A stretch of DNA of 17,585 nucleotides, taken from the NCBI GenBank assembly GCA_031279925.1, contig JAITHQ010000163.1, forward strand, positions 1 through 17,585. Direction: 5' to 3'. Of the stretch, positions 1-6,686 are shown in pieces (the stretch's first letter is position 1; each line of letters begins with the position of its first letter). The notes under the pieces were generated by a model. It was not told the DNA's origin. It ran no database searches and saw only the letters and a program-made list of their open reading frames with translations. Both the position numbers and the translations under genes were made by a program. This DNA comes from Treponema sp. (GTDB lineage Bacteria; Spirochaetota; Spirochaetia; Treponematales; Breznakiellaceae).

Positions 1-965
1 GTAGCGTAAAAATCGTAATTGGTAACATCAGTATTACCAGAATTTATGATGCTTCCGGTTGCGCTGTTGTAGCGGACTTCTATTTGACAGTCCATCCAGC
101 CGTAGGAAGAGAGGTAGTCGCTGTCATTCAACCAGACGTAGTACATATTGCCGCTATAAACGGTAAACGTATACCACTGTTCAGTAACCACTGACGTTAA
201 CGAGCCGTTAGCCCATGCACCGTTTGTAAGAGGGGTTGTAGTACTCCCCCCGCTGCCTGACGTGGTTGCGGAGGCGTAAAACGACTGGCTGCCTTCATTC
301 CCATAGCTGTTTACCGCGCTTACCTTGTAGTAGTACATGGTGTTCGAGGAAAGCGAATAGTCGGTGTAGTTTGTGGCGGTTACGTAACTTTCTACTTGGC
401 TGTAAGTCCCCGAAGAACTGGCAGCCCGGTAGACTCTGTAATAACTCGCGCCGGATACGGAATCCCAAGAGATGTAAATACTGCTCGAAGACTGCACATT
501 CGCCGTTACGTTGGCCGGTGCGGACAGACTGCCGCCTAGCGCGGATGGCATGGTTACGGAAACGGCATTCGACTGGCTGCTTTCAGCCCCGCTGCTGTTT
601 ACCGCGCTTACCTTGAAGTAATACGTGTCGCCCGAGGGTAATCCGTAGATGGGTAAGCTGATGGCTGTGCTGTCGATTTGGCCTAAATAAGTGTAAGACA
701 CGGAATCATTAGGACCGCTAACGTAGACGTTGTAATAACTCGCGCCGGATACGGGATTCCAGGAGATTACTAATGTATCGCCCGACACGATTGCATTTAC
801 GCCTCTCGGCGCGGGCAGACTGCCGCCTGATGGCCCGCCAGAATCCCCGTTCCTTTCGTCCAACGCGGCTGGAATTTCACCCAGGGTACAGGCCGCACAC
901 AGGAGCGCCGCGAGCGCGGCAAGCAGGGCGGCGCCCGGTTTGTAAAAATCTGTTTTTCCAAACAT
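1..965 (-). CDS. Fibronectin type III domain lipoprotein, partial (C-terminus beyond left edge)
   Basis: Last visible gene of the surface-protein operon; the frame stays open to the window edge. It starts at the ATG at 965, 7 bases after a strong ribosome site (AAAGGAGGAG) that overlaps the stop of the upstream gene. Residues 1–26 form a signal peptide: a short polar head, an Ala/Leu-rich core and LCAAC, a relaxed spirochete-type lipobox with Cys26 as the likely lipidated residue. After a Gly/Ser-rich linker come two fibronectin type III domains of about 90 residues (roughly 50–140 and 145–235). Each contains a SWxxVSGASYYxVY segment and a (T/M)YYxKVSAVNSxGxE segment. A third, different domain begins near residue 245 with WYTFTV and resembles the PPC-like beta domains that often follow Fn3 in treponemal surface proteins (family knowledge, not proven). 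The role is probably extracellular binding or adhesion at the cell surface; the ligand is unknown. Confidence 0.88.
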   Translation of the reverse strand, partial: MFGKTDFYKPGAALLAALAALLCAACTLGEIPAALDERNGDSGGPSGGSLPAPRGVNAIVSGDTLVISWNPVSGASYYNVYVSGPNDSVSYTYLGQIDSTAISLPIYGLPSGDTYYFKVSAVNSSGAESSQSNAVSVTMPSALGGSLSAPANVTANVQSSSSIYISWDSVSGASYYRVYRAASSSGTYSQVESYVTATNYTDYSLSSNTMYYYKVSAVNSYGNEGSQSFYASATTSGSGGSTTTPLTNGAWANGSLTSVVTEQWYTFTVYSGNMYYVWLNDSDYLSSYGWMDCQIEVRYNSATGSIINSGNTDVTNYDFYA

Positions 966-979
966 AAATTTCTCCTCCT

Positions 980-1813
980 TTATTTGAAACGATAAATATA
1001 CCCCAGCGAAATCTTGTGGTTCGCTGTTGAAAAGTCGGTGCGGATGGTGTAGGACAGGTCCAGGAAATTCCAGAGCACCAGGCCCGCGCCAATGTCAATC
1101 GCAAAAACATTCACCCCTTCTTCCTTATGTTCCGTGAAGCCGTACAGATCGTACTCCTTGAAGGAGTAAGTCTGCATCATATAACCCATGCCGCCGCTCA
1201 GATACCAGCCGCCCTTGTGCGCAAAGGGCTTAAAATAGGCAAAATGCGCGTATGGGTACATCGATTCGTAATCTGCGTCGAGGGTGGTAAATGCTCCATA
1301 GTCGAAGCCCAGTTCAATAAACATATTCCGGGCCGGCGGCATGGTTACGCGGAACGTACCGATGATGAGCGGCGAGGCTAGCGAAGTTCCCACGGAAACC
1401 CCAATCGACTTGAGGCGGGCTGCCCGGTCTTGTACCGGCGTCAATTGCGGTTTTTTCGGTGCCGCCCTATTGGGCGCCGCCGGTTTGGACGATGCTGTAC
1501 CGGTAGACGGCTTTTTCGCCGCAGCCGTTGTTTTCGATACCGCCGCATTTGACGCCGTTGTTTTGGACGCTGCTGTTCCGGATGCCCGCGTTGTGGCCAA
1601 AGCCGGCTGCCCGGATCTTCCCGGCGTAGCGGCGGCGGTTTTTGTTCCGCTCTCCACCGTGTCATACGGGGAGGCTGTGGGGGCGGCTTCCTCCAACGGC
1701 GGCGGAGGTGTCTGGGTTTCCTCCAAAGGAGGCGGGGGCGTCCGGGTTTCGACTGCAAACACCGCGCCCATACTTAACAGGAGGGCCATGAAACAAAACA
1801 AAAATTTTTTCAT
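980..1813 (-). CDS. Exported protein with Pro/Ala-rich linker and C-terminal beta-barrel-like domain
   Basis: 277 residues. A signal peptide (MKKFLFCFMALLLSMGAVFA, cleavage near residue 20) is followed by two tandem 10-residue repeats around TPPPPLEE. A long low-complexity Ala/Thr/Lys/Pro linker runs to about residue 130. The last 145 residues alternate glycine- and aromatic-rich strands (FIELGFDYGAF, GGWYLSGGMGYMMQTYSF, INDIGAGL-like turns) and end in LGYIYRFK. This pattern fits a small outer-membrane beta barrel, possibly tethered through the linker. No enzymatic motif is visible. The ribosome site is poor (GGGGCAGG region) and the start lies only 12 bp after the preceding stop, so translational coupling is likely. 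Operon position between two lipoproteins points to an envelope role. The specific family is not recognised; the beta-barrel call is inferred from composition and strand pattern. Confidence 0.8.
   Translation of the reverse strand: MKKFLFCFMALLLSMGAVFAVETRTPPPPLEETQTPPPPLEEAAPTASPYDTVESGTKTAAATPGRSGQPALATTRASGTAASKTTASNAAVSKTTAAAKKPSTGTASSKPAAPNRAAPKKPQLTPVQDRAARLKSIGVSVGTSLASPLIIGTFRVTMPPARNMFIELGFDYGAFTTLDADYESMYPYAHFAYFKPFAHKGGWYLSGGMGYMMQTYSFKEYDLYGFTEHKEEGVNVFAIDIGAGLVLWNFLDLSYTIRTDFSTANHKISLGYIYRFK
1691..1750 (-). repeat. Tandem 30-bp repeat encoding two PPPPLEE units
   Basis: Two consecutive, slightly diverged 30-bp units encode ETRTPPPPLE and ETQTPPPPLE just after the signal peptide of the beta-barrel-like protein. 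Such repeats can change copy number by slippage without shifting the frame. Confidence 0.7.
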
Positions 1814-1825
1814 CGCCTGCCCCGC

Positions 1826-3280
1826 CTATTTTTTGCCGCCGAGCAGCGGCCCAATAAGGCCATGGAGCGCCTCCGCTGCCGAGTTATCCTGCGGCGAAGC
1901 GGGAACGTAATACGCGTTGGCGCCGGGCGAAAAAGACGGGGAGTAGGTAATGGCCAGCGCGGTGCCGGTATAGGTTCGGCGGATTACTTCAATATGCTCT
2001 TCGTAGATAACGCCGCCGTTGGGGTCGTCTTTCAGAACAATCATTTCCCGGTTAATCTTGAGCTGTTCCAGTGGAGTGGGTACGTGGCCCGCTTCCACAT
2101 GCCGGACTTCAATGATCCGGTCCACCACATCGTCTTTGTCGATAACCACGTCGATTATAGCATGGGCGTTCATCCGGCGCGCCTCGGCCATGAATTTGCC
2201 ATAGGTAATTTCATCACCGGTCCAGTGGAAATTTCCGTCATCGCCAATTTTGTATTCCGCTTGGGCGGTAATCTGAATAATCCCCACGGCGGTAAAATCT
2301 TTGCGGTCAAATACTTTCGGACCGTTCAGTGCCCATTCTGTTGCCGCGCCGGCCCAGTTTGATCCGGTTCGTAGTTCAATGTCACTGCCAGTGGTAATGC
2401 GGTACGACCCGATGTCGTACTTGGTGCTGTCTGTGGGGGGAATCTCCAGCGCGATATTGGCGGTGGTGATATTCTGGGGAATAACGATCCGCATTTTTTC
2501 CTGGCTCTGCACCGTGGGCGTGCCGCTTATCGTTACCAGCAGCGACTGCTGGCCTTCGGTAACCGGCACGGTGTTCTCGGCGACAATCGCCTGGAGTCCG
2601 TTGGGCAGGTTGGTAAACCACAATGAAATATCCGTAAACTGCGCCAGTGCACCGGTTAGGCCGGCACCGGAGAACTTAATTGTAAAAGTCTTGGCGTCAA
2701 TATTGCGATTTACCGCGCCGCCGACAATAATATCCGCAACCACCGCGCCGTACACTTCAAATCGCAGGTCTTCGTTAACCGGAATCAGAAAGTCCCAGAC
2801 CCGGTTGGTCTTTTCATAGGGTATAATTACCTTGATAGGCTGGTTAACCGTCTGCCGGGGCGTGCCCTCAATGGTTACCAACACCTGGGCGGCGCCTTTT
2901 TCGGCAGCCAATTTGGAGCCACCCTCTGGCACGTGGGCGGTCGCGGTCAAGCCTTCGGGCATATTGACGAACCAAGCGCTCAGGTCTTCCCCTTCCTTTA
3001 TGGGCGCCTGGAATGAAGTATCGACAAGGCGGATGATAATATCTTTGGCCTTTATCGGCGAATTCAGCGTGCCGCCGATAAACCGCGTTCTGGCGCTCCG
3101 TACCCACCCCGTATGTTCGCTGGCAAACCGGGAATCGTCAGACAGAGAGAGATTGCCGTCAACAATGTCAATAACCGGAAACCCGCCGTTAACCACGCCG
3201 GTGGATGGCTGTGGAGATGAGTTACATCCTGCGAAAATAAGGGCCACAGCAGTGGCGGCAAAAATAATTCGTGTTTTCAT
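1826..3280 (-). CDS. Lipoprotein with two repeated beta-domains and a C-terminal TALAITY-type domain
   Basis: 484 residues. The N-terminus ends in LIFAGC, a good lipobox with Cys19 as the lipidation site. Two copies of a repeated module of about 100 residues follow (approximately 60–165 and 175–285). Each opens with a GG(T/A)(L/V)N segment and carries W(F)xNxPxGLxA, then xxIxGTP, then VxIP. The same module occurs once in the upstream frameshifted gene. The C-terminal 150 residues contain EARRMNAHAIIDVVID and YTGTALAITYS, a pattern common in small treponemal lipoproteins and reminiscent of YbjQ-like folds (inferred). The start at 3280 has the ribosome site AAAGGA and lies 12 bp after the upstream stop. 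The likely role is as a surface or periplasmic structural or binding lipoprotein; no catalytic site is visible. Confidence 0.85.
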   Translation of the reverse strand: MKTRIIFAATAVALIFAGCNSSPQPSTGVVNGGFPVIDIVDGNLSLSDDSRFASEHTGWVRSARTRFIGGTLNSPIKAKDIIIRLVDTSFQAPIKEGEDLSAWFVNMPEGLTATAHVPEGGSKLAAEKGAAQVLVTIEGTPRQTVNQPIKVIIPYEKTNRVWDFLIPVNEDLRFEVYGAVVADIIVGGAVNRNIDAKTFTIKFSGAGLTGALAQFTDISLWFTNLPNGLQAIVAENTVPVTEGQQSLLVTISGTPTVQSQEKMRIVIPQNITTANIALEIPPTDSTKYDIGSYRITTGSDIELRTGSNWAGAATEWALNGPKVFDRKDFTAVGIIQITAQAEYKIGDDGNFHWTGDEITYGKFMAEARRMNAHAIIDVVIDKDDVVDRIIEVRHVEAGHVPTPLEQLKINREMIVLKDDPNGGVIYEEHIEVIRRTYTGTALAITYSPSFSPGANAYYVPASPQDNSAAEALHGLIGPLLGGKK

Positions 3281-3292
3281 GCTGGTTCCTTT

Positions 3293-4002
3293 CTATCTTT
3301 TGTCAGATGTGCTGGCGGCGGCTGCATCCGCGCCGGTCTGTTTTCTTTCAAACGCCTTCTGGTTTACTTCTTCGGTGGGAGAGATAAACTTACGGGTCTG
3401 GCGGTTGAGCAGATACTCACCGGGGATGTTCACGGTAACCGTATCGCGGCTGGTTTCGTCCGGGGTTCCGGTTATGTAGATTCTAATGCTTTTTTCGTTG
3501 ATTTTGACGCGGTGTGCCAGCGCTTCAAGGCCCTGGGGCAGATTTTCGACCCAGTTGCTGACATCCTCGCCTTCGATAAGCCCTTTGATAAACTTGTCTG
3601 GTTCCGGTAGAACAACTACGAGGTCAACGCGCTCGCTGGCGCGGATTTCCAGCCCTTTAACGCCGGAAATGGCATACACGGGGGGGGGGGGGGGGAGGCA
3701 CCTTCCTCTTTGATCGTGGCAGCGGGCTCCGCCCAGACATTGCCCTGGGCCTTTTCCGTGCGGGGATTGCGGCGCAAATCCTGCGATACGTCCCAATCCT
3801 CTACCTCGGCGATGTCACCCACATCGGCCGCCGTGGGCTTTTGCGACAGCCCCACTCTCATTCTGCCTGATGTCTGCGACCTGCCTGACGTCTGTGACCT
3901 GCCTGATATCTGCGATCCGTCGCCCGACAAGACGCCCATCGCAAACGCCGATCCGGTGGTAGCAACCATGAAGGCGCATACCAATAACGCTGTTTTTTTC
4001 AT
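3293..4002 (-). CDS. Exported protein interrupted by a poly-C tract; candidate phase-variable gene
   Basis: First gene of the operon. The ATG at 4002 follows AAGGAG. Residues 1–21 are a signal peptide (MKKTALLVCAFMVATTGSAFA). Three SGRSQ(T/I) repeats follow, then an acidic stretch and a poly-proline run encoded by C16. With 16 C's the frame runs on into unrelated sequence and stops at 3616 (128 residues). With 14 or 17 C's it would enter the frame that reads VYAISGVKGLEIRAS and continues to the stop at 3293. That second half holds one copy of the repeat module of the next gene (EGEDVSNWVENLPQGLEAL, then ITGTP, then VNIP). The full product would be about 236 residues. As sequenced, the gene is off. 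A homopolymer sequencing error would give the same picture, so I annotate one gene with a tract-length frameshift. Confidence 0.75.
3680..3695 (-). repeat. Homopolymer of 16 G (C16 on the coding strand)
   Basis: An uninterrupted 16-base run inside the coding sequence of the first operon gene, encoding the proline run. Frame arithmetic on the flanking codons shows that 14 or 17 bases keep both halves in one frame and 16 does not. Tracts of this length are prone to slipped-strand mispairing. Confidence 0.9.
3863..3916 (-). repeat. Three tandem 18-bp repeats (SGRSQT units)
   Basis: Three consecutive 18-bp units, near identical, encode the SGRSQT repeats just after the signal peptide of the frameshifted protein. 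Copy number change would add or remove six residues in frame. Confidence 0.8.
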
Positions 4003-4069
4003 TTTATTCTCCTTATACTCTTGTATAGATATTTCGCTATTCCCAACAGCAGGAAACGCGCTGTGGAGT

Positions 4070-4099
4070 ATTATACTTCGCTGCCAGCGAATCCGTCAA
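4070..4099 (-). promoter_or_regulatory. Sigma-70 promoter of the surface-protein operon
   Basis: On the minus strand TTGACG (4094–4099) and TATAAT (4070–4075) are separated by 18 bp. Transcription would start near 4063, giving a leader of about 60 nt before the ATG at 4002. No other promoter of this quality is seen between the four genes, which are 12–14 bp apart. Confidence 0.75.
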
Positions 4100-4119
4100 G
4101 CCATCTGAGCGGGCCTTAG

Positions 4120-4161
4120 AAAATGAGTGATGCAGGTGGAGTGAGCCAAACAACTCATTTT
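4120..4161. other. Inverted repeat upstream of the surface operon
   Basis: AAAATGAGT (4120–4128) is the perfect complement of ACTCATTTT (4153–4161), with a 24-nt loop. It lies between the operon promoter and the transposase scrap and could be a weak terminator or a remnant insertion end. There is no direct evidence for either. Confidence 0.35.
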
Positions 4162-4189
4162 TGAGAAACAAGAACAAGGTGAAAACCTG

Positions 4190-4281
4190 GAACACAAGCG
4201 AAAGATCGATAAAGAATTATTAAGACAAGCAGTGGCGGATAAACCAGGAACGGGGTATTAACCCCTGTGGCACGAATAAAA
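4190..4281 (+). mobile_element. Chimeric scrap of IS630-family transposase
   Basis: Bases 4190–4250 closely match the helix-turn-helix region of the transposase remnant at about 12446–12510; the reading is KRKIDKELLRQAVADKP. Bases 4251–4281 instead match 11971–12001 in the other remnant (GTATTAA…CCC…GGCACGAATAAA). The scrap is therefore a join of two different parts of the element or of two copies. It ends directly against the terminator of the tRNA gene. No functional product is possible. Confidence 0.7.
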
Positions 4282-4318
4282 AGCCCCTAATTCCTTTTAA
4301 TTAAAAGGAATTAGGGGC
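4278..4318 (-). terminator. Rho-independent terminator of tRNA-Val
   Basis: Bases 4283–4318 form a perfect 36-bp palindrome (18-bp arms), which on the minus strand is followed by a T run (complement of 4278–4282). It begins 2 bases after the tRNA discriminator base. Because it is fully symmetric, it could also stop transcription arriving from the other side. Confidence 0.85.
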
Positions 4319-4319
4319 C

Positions 4320-4393
4320 TGGGCGATAGAAGAGTCGAACTTCTGACCCTCAGCGTGTCATACTGATGCTCTAACCAACTGAGCTAACCGCCC
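4320..4393 (-). tRNA. tRNA-Val(GAC)
   Basis: A full cloverleaf can be folded by eye: acceptor GGGCGGT pairing with ATCGCCC, D arm GCTC/GAGC with the AGTTGGTTA loop, anticodon stem TCAGT/GCTGA around the loop ATGACAC (anticodon GAC), a five-base variable loop, T arm AGAAG/CTTCT with loop TTCGACT, and discriminator A. GAC reads the valine codons GUC and GUU. The 3' CCA is not encoded (GGC follows), so it must be added after transcription. No convincing promoter was found upstream. Confidence 0.95.
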
Positions 4394-4687
4394 AAATAAA
4401 CACACCACATCGAGCGGCGTTAATTCAAAAAATCCAACAGGGCCAAGCGCCAACAAAGGCTTCCACCGCCTTGAGGCGGGCTGAATTTATCCAACGCAGT
4501 GTACCACTTCAAATAACGGCTTTATGTTCTTCCAAATGGAAAACTGTTATAAGCGCCGCTTATTCAGATATATCAACAGACAAAGCGTAAATTATGAGAC
4601 ATATTCCCACAGTGCGGACAGCTTTAACTATCCCCACTGCGCCGTTCTTGAACATTTTCCCAAAGAAAAAAACGCCAAGCCCTCTCC
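4394..4687. other. Intergenic stretch without a supported gene
   Basis: Only a small hairpin (CCGCC TTGA GGCGG, about 4468–4481) and short degenerate direct repeats around TTGGAT…AATTC are visible. A 78-codon plus-strand open frame (4524–4760) has no ribosome site and reads into the inverted-repeat array, so I do not call it a gene. Confidence 0.5.
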
Positions 4688-4766
4688 GGGTGTTTACGAC
4701 ATCCGGCGCGAAGCGCCGGATGTGCCGCAGGCTAAGGGCGCATCAGCGCCCGCAACGTAAACACCC
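4688..4766. repeat. Three-way-junction-like inverted repeat
   Basis: An outer perfect 11-bp stem (GGGTGTTTACG at 4688–4698 with CGTAAACACCC at 4756–4766) encloses a perfect 11-bp hairpin (4699–4723, loop GAA) and a 6-bp hairpin (GGGCGC ATCA GCGCCC, 4736–4751). It lies downstream of cheX. It could be a REP-like or mobile repeat, or a structured RNA in the cheX 3' region. No second copy is in the window. Confidence 0.75.
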
Positions 4767-4768
4767 GC

Positions 4769-4803
4769 GTTAAACGAAGTTCGCGAAGCGAATTTCGTTT
4801 AAC
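4769..4803. repeat. Long hairpin downstream of cheX
   Basis: GTTAAACGAA (4769–4778) is the exact complement of TTCGTTTAAC (4794–4803), and the interior continues as TTCGC GAA GCGAA. It forms an almost unbroken stem with a three-base loop, but no T run follows on either strand. Confidence 0.75.
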
Positions 4804-4806
4804 GGT

Positions 4807-4838
4807 AATGTATGCGCCGTTTTAATGGCGCATACATT
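4807..4838 (-). terminator. Hairpin overlapping the cheX stop; possible operon terminator
   Basis: AATGTATGCGCC (4807–4818) pairs perfectly with GGCGCATACATT (4827–4838) around an 8-base loop. It includes two bases of the cheX stop codon. There is no downstream T run, so it may act as an RNA 3' stabiliser instead of an intrinsic terminator. Confidence 0.5.
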
Positions 4839-5313
4839 ATTTTATCCGCTCACGGATGGCGACATTTACCTCTATTTTTCCATTGGACCCCAGTTCCATG
4901 GGAACAATAAGGGCTTCCACCTCACCAAGGTTGGTTGAAACCTCCATGTTTTCACCGGTAAAAAGGGCTGGCGGGGTAAGATCGAATTTAAAACCAAGAT
5001 CGTGCAGTTTGGTAACAGCCTGGGCTGTAATCATGTTGGCAAGCTCCTGGATAGTAGCCTTGGCAAGCTCATCAAGAACGGTGAATTTCTCACTATTCAT
5101 AGCGCCTGCTACCGCCAAGGCACTCTCCTTGGTCATGTCGAAAAGTACCCGTCCTTCCACATCGCCGGCAAGACCAACCAGTGCGGCAACGCCCATGATC
5201 GACATGGTTGTGGATTTCAGGTAAATCTCACCCCGTTTGACATCGGAATCCATAACTTCCTTAAGAACGGTAAAAGCGGATTCAACAAAGGGGTTGATAT
5301 ATTCAACTCTCAT
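4837..5313 (-). CDS. cheX: CheX-type CheY-P phosphatase
   Basis: 158 residues, the normal CheX length. CheX dephosphorylates the response regulator CheY-P in the cytoplasm and so ends the flagellar switching signal; it is the main phosphatase in spirochetes. The family active-site pattern ExxN is present in the long helix ATIQELANMITAQA (Glu90, Asn93). The N-terminal MRVEYINPFVESAFTVL and the central GVAALVGLAGDVEGRVLFDM are typical. The ATG at 5313 follows AAGGAG with 7-base spacing and lies 20 bp after the stop of the cheW fusion, so it is co-transcribed with cheA. In characterised treponemes cheY comes next. Here an inverted-repeat array follows and no cheY is present in the window. Confidence 0.93.
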   Translation of the reverse strand: MRVEYINPFVESAFTVLKEVMDSDVKRGEIYLKSTTMSIMGVAALVGLAGDVEGRVLFDMTKESALAVAGAMNSEKFTVLDELAKATIQELANMITAQAVTKLHDLGFKFDLTPPALFTGENMEVSTNLGEVEALIVPMELGSNGKIEVNVAIRERIK

Positions 5314-5333
5314 AATACACTCCTTCTATATTA

Positions 5334-6680
5334 TTACGCCATGCGCATATACGCTGAAACCGGATCGTTAGACATTGAATGCCAGCCGTCTCCGGGTAGT
5401 TCCTCATTTCTTCCCATAAACACAATTCCCCGGTTTTTCAGTTTTTCCCCAAAACCGGCAACCGCCTTGTTCTGGTCCTGCTCCGAAAGGAACGAAAGTA
5501 TATCACGGGCAAGAATCATATCCAATTCTGGCAAAGGGGTCTCATTCAGAATATCATGGTACTCAAAAACTATTGAATCCTTAATAATCTGATTAAAGGA
5601 ATACCCGTTCTTCCCCTTAACCATAAACGACCTGCAATACTCAGGAACATCATCCAGATCAAAGACCATATTCGGCGCCTGGGATATGGCCATAATATCA
5701 TTATCATTGGCCCATATCTTGATATGCCCGTCAGGATACCTGCTCTTTAGTATACACGCAAATGAAAAAGTTTCATAGCCCTTGCCGCAGCCAACATTCC
5801 ATATTTGAATATTATTGGAAGAAAGATTTGGCAGCACGCCTTTTACCGAAGCGGCATAGTCATCGTCCCAGAAGATACCGGTATAGGGCGAATGGAAGGG
5901 GCCAATGAACTCATCCGCATCGGACGCCCCCTTTAGCTGAAGATCGTCCCCGCTGCGGCCAATGCTCCATTCGGCAAAGCGTTTGCGCACCCATGTTTCA
6001 TTAATCGATGACATGCTAAAGCGTCTAAGGGCCGAAAGACCTTCTTTTATAAAGCCGATGGCCGTATCTGTGGTGGCGGCGCGCTGTTCCTGCGTCTGTT
6101 CCGCAGGAGTAGGCGGCGGCGGTACAAAATAGTCGCCGCCTTCACTCTGCACGCCTGTACGGGTTTTTCCTTTGTCATCCTCATTCTGGCTAAATATCCG
6201 CACCACATCAAGAATAATGTACAGATCGCCCTGCTTCTCTACAACACCACTGATAAATTTGATATTAATGTCGCCAAAAATAGGGTGCGGGGGCTGAATT
6301 GTTTCGTGGTTAATCCCCACTACCTTGTCGATTTTGTCAACAATGGTTCCATACACCTGCTCGTTGATTCGAAGAATCAGCATGTTTTCCTGACCATCGA
6401 TCTTTTTATCCTGCGGTAAATGAAAGAAGGTTCTCAGGTCAATAATGGGAATAATATCCCCCCGCAGATTGTACACGCCCCGGACAAATGAGGCGGCATT
6501 GGGTACGTAGGTAAATTTATCGGCTTTGGCGATTTCCTTGACATTCATAATGTCAACGCCGTAGTCCTTTCCCGCCAGGGAAAAAGTGACCATCTTAAAA
6601 TCGACTGTATCACCCCGTTCTTTTTGTTCCTGCAGCTCCGCGTTTAGCTGGGCCAGGTCTTTTACTATTGTCGCTGCCAT
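5334..6680 (-). CDS. cheW: CheW coupling protein fused to a CheR-like methyltransferase domain
   Basis: About 448 residues from the ATG at 6680; a GTG two codons upstream is the alternative start. The ATG is chosen because GGTAGGTG lies just before it. Residues 24–163 are a complete CheW domain (VTFSLAGKDYGVDIMNVKEI, GVYNLRGDIIPIIDLR, FISGVVEKQGDLYIILDV) that links receptors to CheA. A linker with PPPPTP follows. From about residue 220 the C-terminus resembles the SAM-binding domain of CheR: IWNVGCGKGYETFSFA (Trp294 onward) stands where CheR has WSAACSTGEEPYSLA, and MILARDILSFL (Arg392–Asp393) stands where CheR has CRNVLIYF. The N-terminal helical domain of true CheR is mostly missing. CheW–CheR-like fusions are known from Treponema; the altered motifs make catalysis uncertain. 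It starts right after the cheA stop. Confidence 0.93.
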   Translation of the reverse strand: MAATIVKDLAQLNAELQEQKERGDTVDFKMVTFSLAGKDYGVDIMNVKEIAKADKFTYVPNAASFVRGVYNLRGDIIPIIDLRTFFHLPQDKKIDGQENMLILRINEQVYGTIVDKIDKVVGINHETIQPPHPIFGDINIKFISGVVEKQGDLYIILDVVRIFSQNEDDKGKTRTGVQSEGGDYFVPPPPTPAEQTQEQRAATTDTAIGFIKEGLSALRRFSMSSINETWVRKRFAEWSIGRSGDDLQLKGASDADEFIGPFHSPYTGIFWDDDYAASVKGVLPNLSSNNIQIWNVGCGKGYETFSFACILKSRYPDGHIKIWANDNDIMAISQAPNMVFDLDDVPEYCRSFMVKGKNGYSFNQIIKDSIVFEYHDILNETPLPELDMILARDILSFLSEQDQNKAVAGFGEKLKNRGIVFMGRNEELPGDGWHSMSNDPVSAYMRMA

Positions 6681-6686
6681 GTGCAC

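Noticed and set aside
266..616. 116-codon plus-strand open frame
   Set aside because: It lies opposite the Fn3 lipoprotein gene, has no ribosome site and arises from repeated codons on the coding strand.
1341..1910. 189-codon plus-strand open frame, Ala/Gly/Val-rich
   Set aside because: Complement of the Ala/Pro-rich linker of the minus-strand gene, where stop codons are rare on both strands. No SD and improbable composition.
2301..3479. Long plus-strand frames opposite the lipoprotein gene
   Set aside because: Antisense to a clear lipoprotein with lipobox and repeated domains; no start signals.
3293..3796. Separate gene starting at the ATG at 3796
   Set aside because: Its first 35 residues are an out-of-frame reading of the upstream half and it has no SD. 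Only the part after the poly-C tract is real protein, so it is merged with the upstream frame.
4524..4760. 78-codon plus-strand frame
   Set aside because: No SD, no protein-like motif, and its end reads into perfect hairpins.
5002..5592. 196-codon plus-strand frame
   Set aside because: Opposite cheX and the cheW/R fusion, both supported by family motifs and SD sites.
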